A stretch of 64,000 bases of DNA from Trematomus loennbergii (GCA_012861695.1 JAAOOA010000157.1:1-64000); one strand, 5' to 3'; counted from the stretch's first letter, positions 46,840-59,940 are shown. Notes: a model not told the origin generated them from the sequence alone. A program made the numbers and translations.

Positions 46840-47395
46840 CAAAGTACTTGTACTACCTACCTGTATTTTCTATAGCCCAGGCCGCCACTGGATCCAGATA
46901 TGAAAATTAACATTAGGAACCTCCTAAATGCATACAATAAATATCTACACTGAAGCTTACCTAACAATAAAAATACTTAAATTTCCCATGTCATGGCATT
47001 TCTACTGATCATAATTCCATTGCTGAGGTCTACTAGAATAGATTTATATTGTGCAATTTCCAAACTCACATTGGTTTCTCATACAGCATCTCTGTATAGT
47101 ATGTGTATTCACTCTCTGTCCTAAACTTGTTGGAGCTCCTGCCCCCCCTCCCTATGAGCCCAGTGGCCGTCTGCGAGACAGCGAGACACAGCGAAACCCA
47201 GCCCGAACACACATACACACCCGCAGCCTGGCTGGGAGTTTGTGTGTGCTCACACACCGACTCACAGCCTCGCCGCGTCCCGACGTCTCAGGGAGGAGAA
47301 ATCGGCGGAGCTGCAGCTGAGAAAAGATTGAGTGTCAATTTGGACCAATCCACGGACTTAACGTAACGGCTCCGCGGACGTAACGGCTCCACGGA
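46840..47395. other. No gene recognised
   Basis: A GC-richer patch (47120-47400) has ACGTAACGGCTCC repeated twice. No exon structure was supported. Confidence 0.3.
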
Positions 47396-47399
47396 TTGG

Positions 47400-47637
47400 T
47401 CCATTTGGACCAATGGGTCCATTTGGGTATGGACACGTCACTGTACCCAGGAAGAAAGAGAGAAATCTCCAACGAGGCGTTCTGGGGCAGCATAGACAGG
47501 TCTTCTCTGTGTTAGAGTTTTACTCGCTACAGGGTGTACTTTGAGGGTTTGTGTCTCTGCAGACCGTTTACATGCATAAAAACCTTCATAACACACAAGG
47601 GGACGGGTAATAACCGGAAAAGCATGACATGGGACCT
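47400..47637 (-). mobile_element. TTAA-target MITE, copy A
   Basis: It ends GCATGACATGGGACCT then TTAA (47638-47641). It is the inverted relative of 63361-63540, sharing CCGGTTATTACCCGTCCCC, CAGGGTGTACTTTGAGGGTT and CTATGCTGCCCCAGAA (or complements). The other end is not defined. Confidence 0.6.
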
Positions 47638-47644
47638 TTAATAC

Positions 47645-48320
47645 CTACTACCTGATCTTACCTTACTATAACAATCACCGGGAGGGAAACAGACAAAGGG
47701 AAGAAGTGCGCAACAAACACATTAGGAAGACAGACTATCAAAATAAAACCCCGGAACTAAACTAAACATAGAACGTGAATACAACTGAAACTTGACAAAC
47801 ATTTAACACAGTTGGCGACGCTCAGCACGCATATGCACCCATTTGGGAATTTTGTGTGTCTGGAACAAATTCTGTATCAATGCTTCTAGTACTGTATGTT
47901 TCAGGGGATCACCAATCAGACGGGAATATCAATGTCTGAAGCAAGTTTGGTGCTAATGTATGCACTACCTGTCAAGATATTCTTTTCTGATTCAAGTAAA
48001 CCATAGCAATGCTGCTAGCTCAACATCAAGGCATATTACTCATGATTTCCCATATGATTAAAAAGGATAGATTTTGAAACGCTTAGTACCAAGATTAGGT
48101 CAGAACTCATTCATGATAAAATGAGTCTGTGATGGCGAAATATACCGACTGAGCGTTAACACTTGGAGGTGGGGGGGCCATGTTTCAGTAAGGGCCTTCA
48201 TACAGGCTGTGCTGTATTAGACGCGTGTCTCCATGTTACACTGTGACTGTAGCAACAGCAGCCCACTGACTTTTAGTCACACACACGTAGAAACACACAC
48301 ATCCAATCAGGAGAGGATTT
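47645..48320. other. No feature recognised
   Basis: Unique-looking sequence without frames. Confidence 0.35.
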
Positions 48321-48325
48321 GATCG

Positions 48326-48330
48326 CCATA

Positions 48331-48378
<48 letters not shown>

Positions 48379-48382
48379 CACT
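48326..48382. repeat. (ACGC)n/(CA)n microsatellite
   Basis: GCAC tetranucleotides grading into CA. Confidence 0.9.
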
Positions 48383-49651
48383 GCTAAAAACGGGTATCCA
48401 GCCCCCAGTCTGTCACTGGCAGGAATCCACTGCAACACTTTGTTATATCACAGGCACAACCACACACACGCCATACGCACACAGACAGACACACACACAC
48501 TAGTCAATTCAAGTCACACATTTTATGTTTGAGTCTGCATGAGCTTTTTTTTTTTCCACAGGGATTTGATATCTCCTTGTTGGAGAACAGCGCAGGAGTT
48601 GAAAGTAACAGGAAATAGCAATAACAACCCCCGCCTCTCAGCAATCTTTTCTTTGAAGAGAAACATTCCCTTTTGAGTCCTTTGATGGGAAACGTAGTTG
48701 TGCAGCGAATGAGCCGGCTGAAAGTGGATGAGACGTTCTGTAACTCATGGTGTCTTGATGGAGAGGTCAGAGCAGTTTGGTTCAATGTGCTAATCGTGTA
48801 CCGCTATCGAGCACTCACCCCTGGTGAGTGCTCTTCCTCTCATGCTACTTCCTCTGCCTATATCTTCCTGCTTTTCCCTCTCACTCCTTATCATGTCCTC
48901 ATTATCACCTCCATCCTCAGAGCCAGGGCCGGCCCTTGGCATAGGCAGTATAGGCGAATGCTAAGGGCGCATCAACCCATCGGGGGCGCTGAAAATTGGG
49001 GGGGAAAAAAAAGGAAAAAGAAGTTAGAAAAAAAAAAAAAGAATTACATTTCATAACACAATTTCCCGATTTTGGATCAACAAAGTACATCTTATTATCT
49101 TACACTAACAGAACTACACCTATATTGCGTACAGCGCCCATAAACTATGGCGCACCCCAGCCCCAGTAAAAACCAGAGGTTTATGTGAAATAGTTCTTTT
49201 TTTGAAATAATGGTTTTAGTGTGCAATTATAGGTTTTAATTTTGTATTCGTGTTAATTTAAAATAAATCAAACTCCCAAAAAACGTATACAGCTTCTGTG
49301 TGCTTTTATTAACATTAGCATTTACTGTGAAAGCGGCCGCGGGGGGAGAGCTTTATGGCGCAGTTCCACTGCAGCGCGGAGCACGCTTTAAGCGTGCCGT
49401 GTCGTGCCGTCCCCTTTTTTGGTTGTGCTTCCACTAGGCCTAGTTACGGCGCGGCACGGCGCGGGGCCACTTTTTCCCCTCTTTTCTGGCCCTAGAAAAT
49501 TGTGGTTCTATCGAGGCCACACTAGCGGGCCAACAACTGGGCGGACTGCTGATTGGTCAGAGAGAATCGTCACAATTCTCGCGCGAGTTGATCATCCCTA
49601 GCGTCGCATATAATGTGACGCTTGCAGCATTTGAAAACAGAGAAGCTAGAA

Positions 49652-51008
49652 ATGGCAAAAAAAAGCACACCGTGGTCCGTTGACGAGGTCACGACGTTCC
49701 TCCATCTGATTGCAGATGATAAAATACAGCGGGAGCTCGACGGCACAACGCGGAACCTAAAAGTTTTTCAGGAGGTCTCTGTACTGTTGTCCGTACGCGG
49801 ATACTCCAGGACATTCCAGCAGTGTAGGGACAAATTGAAAAAGCTAAAGAGTGAATATCGAGCCGTCAAGGACCACAACGGCCGGAGTGGTTCGGATAGG
49901 AGAAGCTGGAAGTGGTTCGACCTGATGGACGATATTTATGGCCATAGACCGTCCAGCGTTGGGAGGGACGGAGGCCTGGACTCTGCAACCGCGTTGCTGG
50001 AGTCTCTGCATGGTAAGTCTTTGCTAACGCTCTGTTATTTGCTTGAAAACGTTGTGTCCCTATCTATTATAAAGCTCACTTCTAACAAACAAGTCTATTT
50101 TATCCTTACATTTAAGTTCTACAACCCATGCTTGTATGGATCCCCGAAGAGCTAGGCAGATAGCATTAGCTAGAGCTATTGTTTGCTACCACCACATGTG
50201 CCATTGTTTACGTTCAGTTTTTCTTTTCTACAGTTGTTGTTGTTGCTATTTAGTATTGTGCTGCAGTAGTTTGTGGAATTAACAAGTCATGTTGCTGTTC
50301 TAGATGATGCCATTGTCTCGAGTGAGGAGGAACAGTCCCGAGTAATGGGTGATCCGTCCTCGTCGTCGTCTAATCCAGAAGGGACCCCAAGTCGACCCCA
50401 GACACCAGGCCCAACCGAACACCCGACATCTCAACCACCAACGCCGAGTGCCATCGCGACACCGCAGCGTGTTCTAGGTAAGAAATAGGCATGGCAAAAC
50501 GACTGCAATTGTGATTTTTTTTTAAACTTTAGATCATCCATCGTCAGTAAGTAAATAAGCTATACCAGTGTGTGGAAGTGCTCTGTTACAAGTAACTAGC
50601 TAGTAAGCAGCTAGTACAATTTTGTGTGACATCCTATTATATAAATATATTTATATTCATTATCAACAGGCTGGACATAATGTAAAACTTTCACAATCAT
50701 TGTGTGACCTGTACCTGTCCTGTGTTTTTCATTGTTATTGCTAATTCTTAATACAGGCAAGAGGAAACGAGGAGGAGACGAGCACCTGGCACAGGAGGAA
50801 CGGCACCATGTAAGGCACCTGGCCCAGGTGGATCGGCACTGGCAGCTGACCATGGAGGCTACTGCCGGGCAAGGGAGAGGAAATGGCCTTCAGAAGGGAG
50901 GAGAACGCTCAAACGCAGGCATTTAACATAGCCTTCCTGCGCACTCTTGGCCGGGTTGTGGACAGCCGACGTGGCCCGTCTCTTGATGAAGATGACCAAC
51001 CTTTGTAA
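49652..51008 (+). pseudogene. Harbinger Myb/SANT-like protein gene, three exons, frameshifted
   Basis: Exon 1 (49652-50012) starts MAKKSTPWSVDEVTTFLHLI and contains RTFQQCRDKLKKLKSEYR and WKWFDLMDDIYG. This is the trihelix/Myb-like DNA-binding fold that partners Harbinger transposases. Exon 2 (50304-50477) is Ser/Pro-rich. Exon 3 (50757-51008) is Arg/Glu-rich. Donors GTAAGT and GTAAGA and acceptors TTCTAG and TACAG keep phase 1 throughout. In exon 3 one extra base in the GCCGGGCAAGG run (about 50866) shifts the frame to a stop at 50926. The expected reading (EEMAFRREENAQTQAFN to DEDDQPL) resumes in the next frame and ends at 51008. In known elements this protein brings the transposase to the nucleus and to the TIRs. 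AATAAA lies at about 51172. Confidence 0.8.
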
Positions 51009-51019
51009 TTGCCACAGTA

Positions 51020-52120
51020 GTGTCTTGTACATGTTTTACCTATTTTTTTTTTTTTTTTTAATGCCATGCCTTTTTATGCTGCAGCAACATTTTTAAATTT
51101 TGTACAATATCTTGCCTTTTTATGCTGCAACATTTTTTTATTTTGTACAATGCCATGGCTTTTTTATAATTCAATAAAGTACTTCTCATCTTATCTCTTG
51201 TTGATAAATGCATCGTCTGATTTCCTGCCATAATCTGATTAACCAACTGATTTTCGGGACCATGTAAACAAAGTCACTGGGTTGCCACTCACACACATTT
51301 TGTCATCCAATCATAAACAGAAATGAAATGTACACGTTTCATTAAAGGCCTTTAAATCAGCAGAACAAAATCACTGAGAATTGTGTCTTAGTCCAACGTT
51401 TAAAAAAAAATGCACATATGCACATAATTGAGGCTGAAGTTATAGGCCTATATTTGTTCTAAATAATAATAAAAATAGGCTACTAATCATTTGGGGATCT
51501 AACATTGTACATGAATTTATAAAGCAATAAGAAACACCAGTTAGGAAAAAGGGCATAAGATAAAAAGGGAATTCGAAGAATAGATTTAAAGCAAGAAATA
51601 GTTTGCTAGCTTGAGGTCCTCCTCTAAAACATTCTTTGGTAACTGACACATTAAAGTCGAAGACTACCTTTTATAAAAAAACTGGAAGGGCGTATTTCGG
51701 GAAAGAGGATGATAAGAGATCATTTGTATTTGCTTAATTTAGAGATTTTCTTTTCAGGATCTGATATTTGCTCAAATGTTCTTATTATGGGGCAGTACTT
51801 ACTGGTACTTGACATTCTAATATTTACTAAATAGTCAATTCTGATAACATTTTTTGGTTTAAATCATTTGACAAACACATGTATGTGAAAGAGAAAAAAA
51901 GATTTATTTATGTTCAACACAATGTAGTAATAAACACAAAACAAAATGTCACTACCCTTAAATGGCCCACAATCTTTCAATTGCTATTCAGGTAGCGCAT
52001 CAAACCCTCTCTTATGTCAGTGCCCCCTCCTCTGCACCTTGTGCCACTGCTACCCCAGGCTCTGCTGCTGCTGCTGGTGCATCCCATTCATCATCGTAGG
52101 CCTCTCCATGACTCTCGCAG
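51020..52120. other. Non-coding middle of the Harbinger
   Basis: 3' UTR-like and spacer sequence between the convergent genes, with poly-A/T runs. No other gene was seen. Confidence 0.5.
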
Positions 52121-52123
52121 AGG

Positions 52124-53365
52124 TTATGCAGAGCACAGAGTGCATGTCAGCACCATAGATTTCACAAGGTTCACATCACAGTCATTCCTTTTCATGAGGC
52201 AACGCCACCTTCCCTTCAGTCTACCAAATGCGTTTTCAACCACTACCCGTGCTCTGCAAATGCCCTTGTTGTAGATCACATGTTCTGCTGTCAGCTGTCT
52301 ATTGTCAGGGAACGTTTTCATGAGCCAGTTTTGTAAGGGATAGGCATTGTCTCCCAGGATGTAGTAGCCAGCATTAACCCCACCAATGTTCCTGGTGCAA
52401 GCTGGAAAGTAGTTGCCACGACTGGCCAACTCCCACAATGAGGACAGCCTCAAAACCCGAGCATCATGCATGCTCCCAGGCATTCCTGCAAACACATTCC
52501 AGAAATGTCCCCTACCATCAACAACTCCTTGAAGGATGATGGAGTGCCAGCCTTTACGGTTAAAATAGTCACAGTGGTATTCCTGTGGTGCCAAGATGGG
52601 TATGTGTGATCCATCAATAGCACCTACACACTGTGGGAGCCCCCACCTCGTCTCAGTGTAGGCGGCCATTTCTGCAAACTTCGCCCGGTCTGGTGAACGA
52701 ATTAGTTCCGGCACTAACAAAGTCTCTGCAGCAGCACAGAAGTCGTGCACACACACACAGTTGTGTTGCTCACCCCGAAAAGATGTCCAATGCTTCGGTA
52801 CTCTGAGCCGGTCGCAAGCTTCCACAGTGCGATGGCCACCCTCTTCTTTAGAGGTATACACTTGCGGAATGATGTGTCCTGTCTCTCCATCGCTGGCCGC
52901 AGTTTGTTGCACAGGTAGGTTATGTGTCCTCAGACATCCTAAAGTTTTCCACCCACTGAGTGTGTGTGAAAGACGGAACAATCACACCCCACCACTCGGT
53001 AGCTCGGTCGAGCATCCAAACACATGGTCTGCGGCGGCGACCTAACGTCTGAAATACACAAACAAAAGCATACATATTTTAATACGTAAAAGTGGTAGCT
53101 AAAATTAATTAAATACTTGAAACACTTTGGTCGTATAGTGAGCGTGAAACACATTGCTAGTTAGCGAACGTTAGCTTACCGAGTAGCGTTGAGTCGTGCC
53201 GGAGTAGTCTCTGCCGCTTTCTACGATTGCCATAAGTCTCCCATGAGCTTCTTCTCTATTACGTCTTGCTATAAGCCGCCTTTTTCGAAACAAAGTCTTC
53301 CTTCTTGCTGTGATAAAACTCCACAGACACAGAAAAAACTTAACGATGGTATCCACATCCTCCAT
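52124..53365 (-). pseudogene. Harbinger DDE transposase, two exons, N-terminal frameshifts
   Basis: Exon 1 (53365-53180) starts MEDVDTIVKFFLCLWSF and ends at a GTAAGC donor in phase 0. Exon 2 begins after TTTCAG at 53048 with WWGVIVPSFTHTQWVENFRM. A base loss near 52922 gives a stop after MSEDT. A second break lies at a GT repeat (about 52748-52759). There the helix-turn-helix-like region ending GHLFGVSNTT goes out of frame with HDFCAAAETLL. From there to 52124 the frame is open. It retains the DDE triad in CVGAIDGSHIPI, YYILGDNAYPL and ARVVVENAFGRLKGRWRCL, as in HARBI1-type nucleases. The catalytic half is therefore intact and the N-terminal half broken. Confidence 0.88.
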
Positions 53366-54155
53366 TGTTGCGTGTTTCGTCAGTTGTGTCGCATTGAAGA
53401 TGACGTCACGGCAGTTGTATGCAGCGTCGCTCCGCACACTACGTTACTATAGTAACTACCCCAGTTCCTAAACTGTAATGGAAGCGCAGCATGAAGTGAG
53501 TCGGCCCTGTTAAGGCCCAACGTGGCCAAGCCGTACCGAGCGTGGCCGAGGCCGACCGTGTAGTGGAAATGCGCCATTAGAGAGCTCTCTCCTGAAAGAC
53601 TGAGCGGCTCTGATAACCTCAGCTCAGTGAGGTAAAGGCACACCTTTCTATGATCATTATAGTTATAAAAAAAAGAGAATAGATGAAAAACAGGTATAAA
53701 ATACTATATGACAGGAAAAAAAGTTGTTATTAATAAACAAGAATACAGTTTAAAAATCGTTTTGTGATTTGTAAAATATCCATAAAGAAAAAGTAAATCT
53801 GCTTACAGTTCTGTTTCATATTGATGTTGAGAGGTGTATCCATAGATCTCTTCATGTTGCTCTCAAAGTGCACCAGATTGATGCTTTTAACTTCAATATT
53901 TAAAAAAAAAAATCTTCCCGGGATCATGCCCCCGGACCCCCCTAGAGGATGTTAGGTCCACCCCCCACTTAAATCATGTTCAAATGGATAGGATACTAAA
54001 TACATTTGCACACATCTTGTGTCCATAACTTTCTGTTTTGGTGGTCATGCCACAACCGTGCACGTGCATGCATGCGTGAGTCATAGTGAGTGTCTGCATT
54101 TTGGGGCGGGGGGGGCTAGGGCAGCAAATTGGTCAGGGCCGGCCCTGCTCAGAGC

Positions 54156-54600
54156 TCTCATCAGCCACAATCTTATCATCGTTACCATCCTCCTCCTCCT
54201 CATCCTCGTTCTCTGCCCTTCTCCTCCTCCTCTCTTCATAATCCTTGTTTCTGCCACTTCCCATTCCTCCCTCTTCCTGTCTATTGTTGCTGCTGCCATA
54301 TGTCCTTTGTATCCTTTCCTCCTCTTCCTCCTCCTCCTCCCATCTGAGTTCTGCCATGGAGCAGACTGTTCCCTTTGCCGCCTGTCGAGTCAGACAGGCT
54401 AGCAGATCAGCTGAATGACAAACTGACGTCAGAGAGATGACGGACAGGCAGTAGAGGCAGAGGAAGAGAGGGTCTAAAGTAAATTGATCTAGTTTGACAA
54501 ACTTTCCGTACTTAATTCCACGTTTACTGCAATGTGTTGGCTAGTAAGGGATACATAAGTGCCTCTTTTCCCGGGTCGCTGAGGGTGCTGGCGTTGTTTG
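54156..54600. other. CTC/TCC-rich low-complexity stretch
   Basis: TCCTCCTCC repeats at about 54188-54350 generate long shadow frames. No gene was supported. Confidence 0.5.
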
Positions 54601-57600
54601 GTCGCTGCTCCTCCGCCCCAAATCTTGTTCTTTAGTCCAGATCAGAACCTCTCCTGTCTGGCTCTCTACTTTTAAAACGTCAGTCATCAGCAAAAATAGC
54701 AGCATCTTTCTATCGAATCGACACAGATCTTTGTGTTGTCATCTCCTACCTGCTGGCTCTTTCCTGCTCACCGGTCCCTAGCCCGCTAGCTAGCTAGCAT
54801 TATCGGACATAGCAGGCTGCTACCTAGATGCTCCTCGGCTCCCCGAAGTCTGCTGAGCTAACATTTCTGTCTCCACCCTAACTCCACCCTAACTCCGCGG
54901 CTCGTCTCAGTCTTCCCATCCCGCTGCGATCAGCCGGCTACCCCGCTGACATCGTCTCTCCCTGCCGCCTACAGCTGGTGGCTATCAAGTTAGCTAACAA
55001 GCTAGTAGGCTGGTAACCCGGCTCCCACTCTGCGCCAGGCTGTCAGCCCCTCCTACGACTCTCCTCCGGAAACCACTGGAATTATTCTCCTGATATGCTG
55101 TGGATTATCCTTCTGATTCTACCTGGACTCACACCGCTCCTTTTTCCACGGTCATCCGGCTCCTGGTCTCTGCTGCCCGGGTCCCCAGCATTAGCTAGCT
55201 CCGTGCTAGCGCCACTTCACCGGATCATGCCGCCGCTCTACTCCTTGTCAGATCTCCACTCCTTTAATAACCGCCTGCCTCCGGACTGCATGGACATCCT
55301 CGCAGATAATGAAATACTCCGCAAACGCCGTCCTCCACACAGAAGCACTGGCCGTACGTTTTTCTTTCATTCCACGTCTCCACACTCCATCCCGTCCATT
55401 TGGTCCTGTCGCACGCCCACACTACGCCATCACAACAAACAACACGTGAATCTGACCAATCTCCTTCCACTCCCCCGGTCCACACAACCCCTCCCAGCCC
55501 TGCTCAACACACGCTCCATCCACAATAAAAGCCACATTCTGAATGAATTCATTAAAGACAATAACCTGGACTTTCTGTATTTGACCGAAACGTGGCAAAA
55601 ACCCCTGGACTATTTTTCTTTAAATCAAATCACCCCAGCAGGATTCACATACATTGACAAACCTCGCCCACATGGGCGGGGTGGTGGTATAGCTGCTATT
55701 ATCAGAAAGGACATCAAAACTACCATAATCCCAATCCCCGATGTTTCTTCATTTGAACACCTGATCCTCAAACTCTCTGGTCCCACTCCCCCGGTCACAG
55801 CCATCATCTACCGTCCGCCGAAGCCAAACCCCTCCTTTCTCTCCGACCTCTCTGACATTCTCACTCAGCTTTCTGCCATATCCCCATCTGTTCTCCTCCT
55901 AGGTGATTTTAACATTCATGTTGACGACCCGACCTGCAAATATGCCTCTGAATTTATGGAAACCCTTCACTGCTGCAACTTCTCTCAACACATCAACTTC
56001 CCAACACACAGCCGTGGTCACATCCTGGACTTGGTCTGCTCCACTGGTCTCACCATCCATCATCTGTCCAGCCTCAATCTCCACATCTGATCACCTGGCC
56101 ATCATCATGGACATCAACATCCCCATCCCCGCCCAAAAGCAAAAACGCACAATAACCTACAGATATCTCAAATCCATCTCACCTTCAGCAATCACTGCCT
56201 CCATTACCTGCAAGATGTCTGTCTTTCTCCCCCCCCCCCCACTTTCTGAAAACCCATCTGAACTTGTGGACTATTATAACAGCACCCTCTCCTTCTGTCT
56301 CAATGAACTGGCCCCACAAAAACAAAAAATGTCTCTTTCATACACTCCGCCCCCTGGTATACCCGAACTCCGCCAAATGAAATCAAGGAAACGTCAACTG
56401 GAACGCCAACACAAGAAAACCACACTAACAGTCCATCTTCAAATCTACAAAGACTATCTCCAGCAGTACAGTAACGCACTCAAAGCAGCCCAGACTAATT
56501 ACTACTCACAACTCATTCAGTCTGGCTCCAGCAACCCCAAGCGTCTGTTCTCCACCATCAGCAAACTTCTCAAACCCTGTGACAACGCCACCTCATCTTC
56601 ACCACCGAACAGTGCAACTCCTTCCTCTCGTTTTTCCAAACCAAAATCAGCAACATTTACAGCAATCTGACACCCTCATCAGCACCCCCCACCTCCCCTC
56701 CTGGCTCCCCCCCTTCACCTCACAGCCCCTGTCCCACTTTTCCCCTGTGACCCCCATGCAACTGTCCGACTTCATGACTGGAATTAACTCCACCTGCACA
56801 CTTGACACAATGCCCTCCAAATGTGTTAAAGAGAGCCTCCCTGCCATCTCCCAACTCATCGCCACCATCATTAACTCCTCCCTCAGATCTGGATCAGTTC
56901 CCCCCTCTCTCAAACTGGCTGCTGTCACACCCATTCTCAAAAGACCTGGACTCACACCTGACATCATGTCCAACTTCCGGCCCATCTCAAATCTCCCCTT
57001 TCTGTCAAAAATACTTGAACGTGTCATTGCCTCACAACTTAAATCCCACCTCAGCTCCAATGACCTCTTTGAGCCATTTCAATCCGGTTTCCGATCAAAA
57101 CACAGCACCGACACAGCTCTTCTCAAAATCACAAACGACCTCCTCCTCTCTCTCTGACTCCGGCAACCTGAACATCCTCATCCTCCTCGACCTCACCGCA
57201 GCATTCAACACCATCCTGCTGTCCCTCCTCGAATCATCACTCAACATCACCGACACTGCACTCTCCTGGCTGAAATCCTACCTCACCGACAGAAATCAGT
57301 TTATCAACATCAACCTGCACCTCCTCCACTGCTTCTCTGTCCCAAGGCGTCCCCCAGGGTTCGGTGCTTGGCCCCCTCTCTTCATCCTCTACATGCTCCC
57401 CCTTGGCAAAATCATTCGTCGCCAGAACCTTCAATTTCACTGCTACACCGATGACATCCAACTTTATATCTCAACAAAAACCATCACCCCCACAACACAC
57501 TCCACTCTCACCAACTGTCCCTCAGAAATAAAAGCATGGATGCAAACAAACTATCTCCAACTGAACAGTGCCAAATCAGACATCATCGGCCCCCCCATCC

Positions 57601-58402
57601 CGTACCAAAGCCATCCAGAATTTCAACTTCACCATTGACAGCCACACTCTATCTCCCCCCCCCCCCATCCGCACATCCGCACCTCGGAGTCATCTTCGAC
57701 AGTCAGCTCAAATTCAATCACCACATCAATCACATCACCAGGACCGCCTTTTTCCACCTCAAAAACATTGCCCGTCTCCGCCCATCACTCTCCTCCTCTG
57801 CTGCTGAAACCCTGATTCATGCATTCATCACATCACGACTCGACTACTGCAATAGCATCCTCTACGGCATACCATCCAACCTCCTCAATAAACTCAAACA
57901 TATCCAGAACTCTGCTGCCCGCCTCCTCCCACATCACTCCCGTCCTCCAGAACCTCCACTGGCTCCCCGTCCGTCAAAGAATCGACTTCAAAGTCCTCCT
58001 GATTACTCACAAAGCCCTCAACAACCAGCCCCCCCCCCCTACCTCACAGACCTGCTGCACCACCACACCCCTTCCCGCTGCCTCCGCTCATCAGAAGCCA
58101 ACCTCCTATCCATCCCCACCCGCACCAATCACCGGACCTGGGGGGACAGAGCCTTCTCCATCGCTGCCCCCTCCCTCTGGAACTCACTCCCACAACCCAT
58201 CAGAGACTGTACTGACCTCAGCACCTTCAAAAAACGTATACAAACTCACCTCTTCAATCTGGTTTTTAATGTGTTATTGTTTTTGTATTATTTGACTTTA
58301 ACTATATATATTTATTTGTTGTTCTTTTCTTTTCACTATATCTGTAAGGCGTCTTTGAGCACCTGTAAAAGCGCTAACAAAATAAATCTATATATATATA
58401 TT
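54600..58402 (+). pseudogene. L2-type LINE, nearly full length, multiple frameshifts
   Basis: The endonuclease region (55095-56090) shows LYLTETWQKP, GGGIAAIIRKD and VLLLGDFNIHVDDP. These are APE-type active-site blocks (ETW and GDFN), followed by FPTHSRGHILDLV. The frame then changes (55903-56670). RT follows with TPILKRPGLTPDIMSNFRPI and FQSGFRSKHSTDTALL. Motif A reads LDLTAAFNT, and the catalytic box reads YTDD at 57444-57455 rather than YADD. Motif B is out of frame at about 57345-57380 and returns afterwards. The C-terminal tail contains [33 protein letters not shown] and [13 protein letters not shown] in alternating frames. It ends with GTAAGGCGTCTTTGAGCAC and an ATA tail, the L2 3' end. 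The 5' boundary is approximate. Confidence 0.85.
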
Positions 58403-58644
58403 TAATGTTCAGACCACATGACAGCTTCAGCCAACAATAAAACATGCACATTTTTCAGATTTTTTTCCATCATTTCAAAAACGAATTTATGTCAAAATAA
58501 CTATTTGTCCCCCTCACCCAATGGCACCAGAGCAACCGTTTCATCACCATCCCAGAATCCCCTGCTGATTGCCACACGTTTCGGATATTCCAATGTACTA
58601 TGTATGTTCGTACAGTACTTGAGGAAATGTACTTCCCACCTGTG

Positions 58645-58764
58645 GAGAGGGATAGAGAGTAATAGAGAGTGATAGAGAGTGATAGAGAGGATAGAGAGGG
58701 ATAGAGTGATAAGAGGGATAGAGATGATAGATAGTGATATAGAGTGATATAGAGTGATAGAGAT
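58645..58764. repeat. GATAGAGAGT minisatellite, left part
   Basis: Units of GATAGAGAGT/GATATAGAGT. The array resumes at 59941 after an hAT insertion. Confidence 0.9.
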
Positions 58765-59940
58765 TAGGGGTGTTGAAAATAATCGTTTCTACGATGCATT
58801 GCGATGCGGACGTGGATGATTCGGTATCGATGCAGTGACGGAAGATAATCGATTATAGCGTAGTAACGTTGCTTCCTGATTTTCCGGCCGCGGCTTTACT
58901 ATAACGTTTTTTTTTCTGTCACTTTAATATCAAATCGGTCGGTGACGCAGAGATCAGGGAACAGACGTGACAGCGGCACAGCGGCACAGCAACACCAAAC
59001 ACGAGCAGTCTGCTTTATCCACCAACACAAGAACACCAGTCCAGAACCAACAGCAGAAGGACCCGCTCTGAATCACTCCGTGTCGCTCAGAGACACAGGG
59101 ATTTATGTTTTTCAAAAATAATCGCGTTACAATCATGTCAGGTTTTTGGTGGATTTAATTAAGTCTTGGATTGCAGAGTATGAATGTCCTCTAGCAATTT
59201 TCAGACGATATATACGTGTGTAAAGTTTGTGAAGGCAGGAGGAAAAAAGCTTCCGCGATCACTGTCTCCTCTCCGTTCCTCCAAACCCCGCCCCCTCCCT
59301 GAAAATAATGAGTGACAGGCTGATAGTGACCCGATAGAAACTTTATTATTCACTTAATCACTGATTGAGATATAATGAAGCTAACTTAATCTCATACATT
59401 CATGGGATTTATGTAACAGTAAGACAGAGAATGTAAGTGTGCACCCACATGCAGTATTTTTGTTTGTATATGCTATTGTAAATACTCCTGTTGTCTGCTG
59501 TGTTCAGACTCATGTCCTGTGTGTGATGCCACATTCAGGACATTCAGTGTCCTTTCTTTAACAGAAGACCGTTGCTAGAAGCTGCAGCTAGACTGCAGAA
59601 GCATTAGTTTTTGGTTTTTGAGGATGGAACAACTTCACACACAGATATAGGGAGGCTAGACCTATACAATTCATTTATTTTGGTTTATAAATTAATGTCA
59701 AGACATTTATGTTATTGATTTCTGAAGCACTTTCTAAATAATAAAAAGAGAGTTCATATGTATTTACTGCATGTATGCATTGATGAAAAATAAGCCATGT
59801 GCAGTAATATAGAAAATTGAGGATGCAACGCATTGGTATGAATCGTGATGCATCGTGATGCAAAGGGATATCGAATTGAATCGAATCGTTGACAGGATAA
59901 TCGAATCGAATCGTGAGACCAGTGAAGATGCACAGCCCTA
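58765..59940. mobile_element. hAT element inserted in the minisatellite
   Basis: The ends are TAGGGGTGTTG and TGCACAGCCCTA, with A/T-rich ATCGATTCGAT-type subterminal repeats. The flanks ATAGAGAT and ATAGAGAG match 7/8. It is 1,176 bp with no transposase. Confidence 0.75.

Larger units (their letters stand above)
49356..53576. mobile_element. Near-complete PIF/Harbinger transposon (TSD TTA)
   Basis: The ends TGGCGCAGTTCCACT and AGTGGAAATGCGCCA are inverted, flanked by TTA at 49353-49355 and 53577-53579. It is 4,221 bp long and carries the two characteristic genes facing each other: a Myb/SANT-like gene on the plus strand and a DDE transposase on the minus strand. The element at 36922-39484 is a deleted relative. 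Confidence 0.92.
48924..54147. mobile_element. hAT element with 8-bp TSD CTCAGAGC, split by a Harbinger
   Basis: The ends CAGGGCCGGCCC and GGGCCGGCCCTG are flanked by CTCAGAGC at 48916-48923 and 54148-54155. The only coding content is the nested Harbinger (49356-53576). The hAT itself is about 1.0 kb and non-coding. Confidence 0.9.

Noticed and set aside
54018..54402. Ser/Leu-rich and Glu-rich frames of about 70-130 codons
   Set aside because: Produced by a TCC/CTC-rich low-complexity tract in both orientations.
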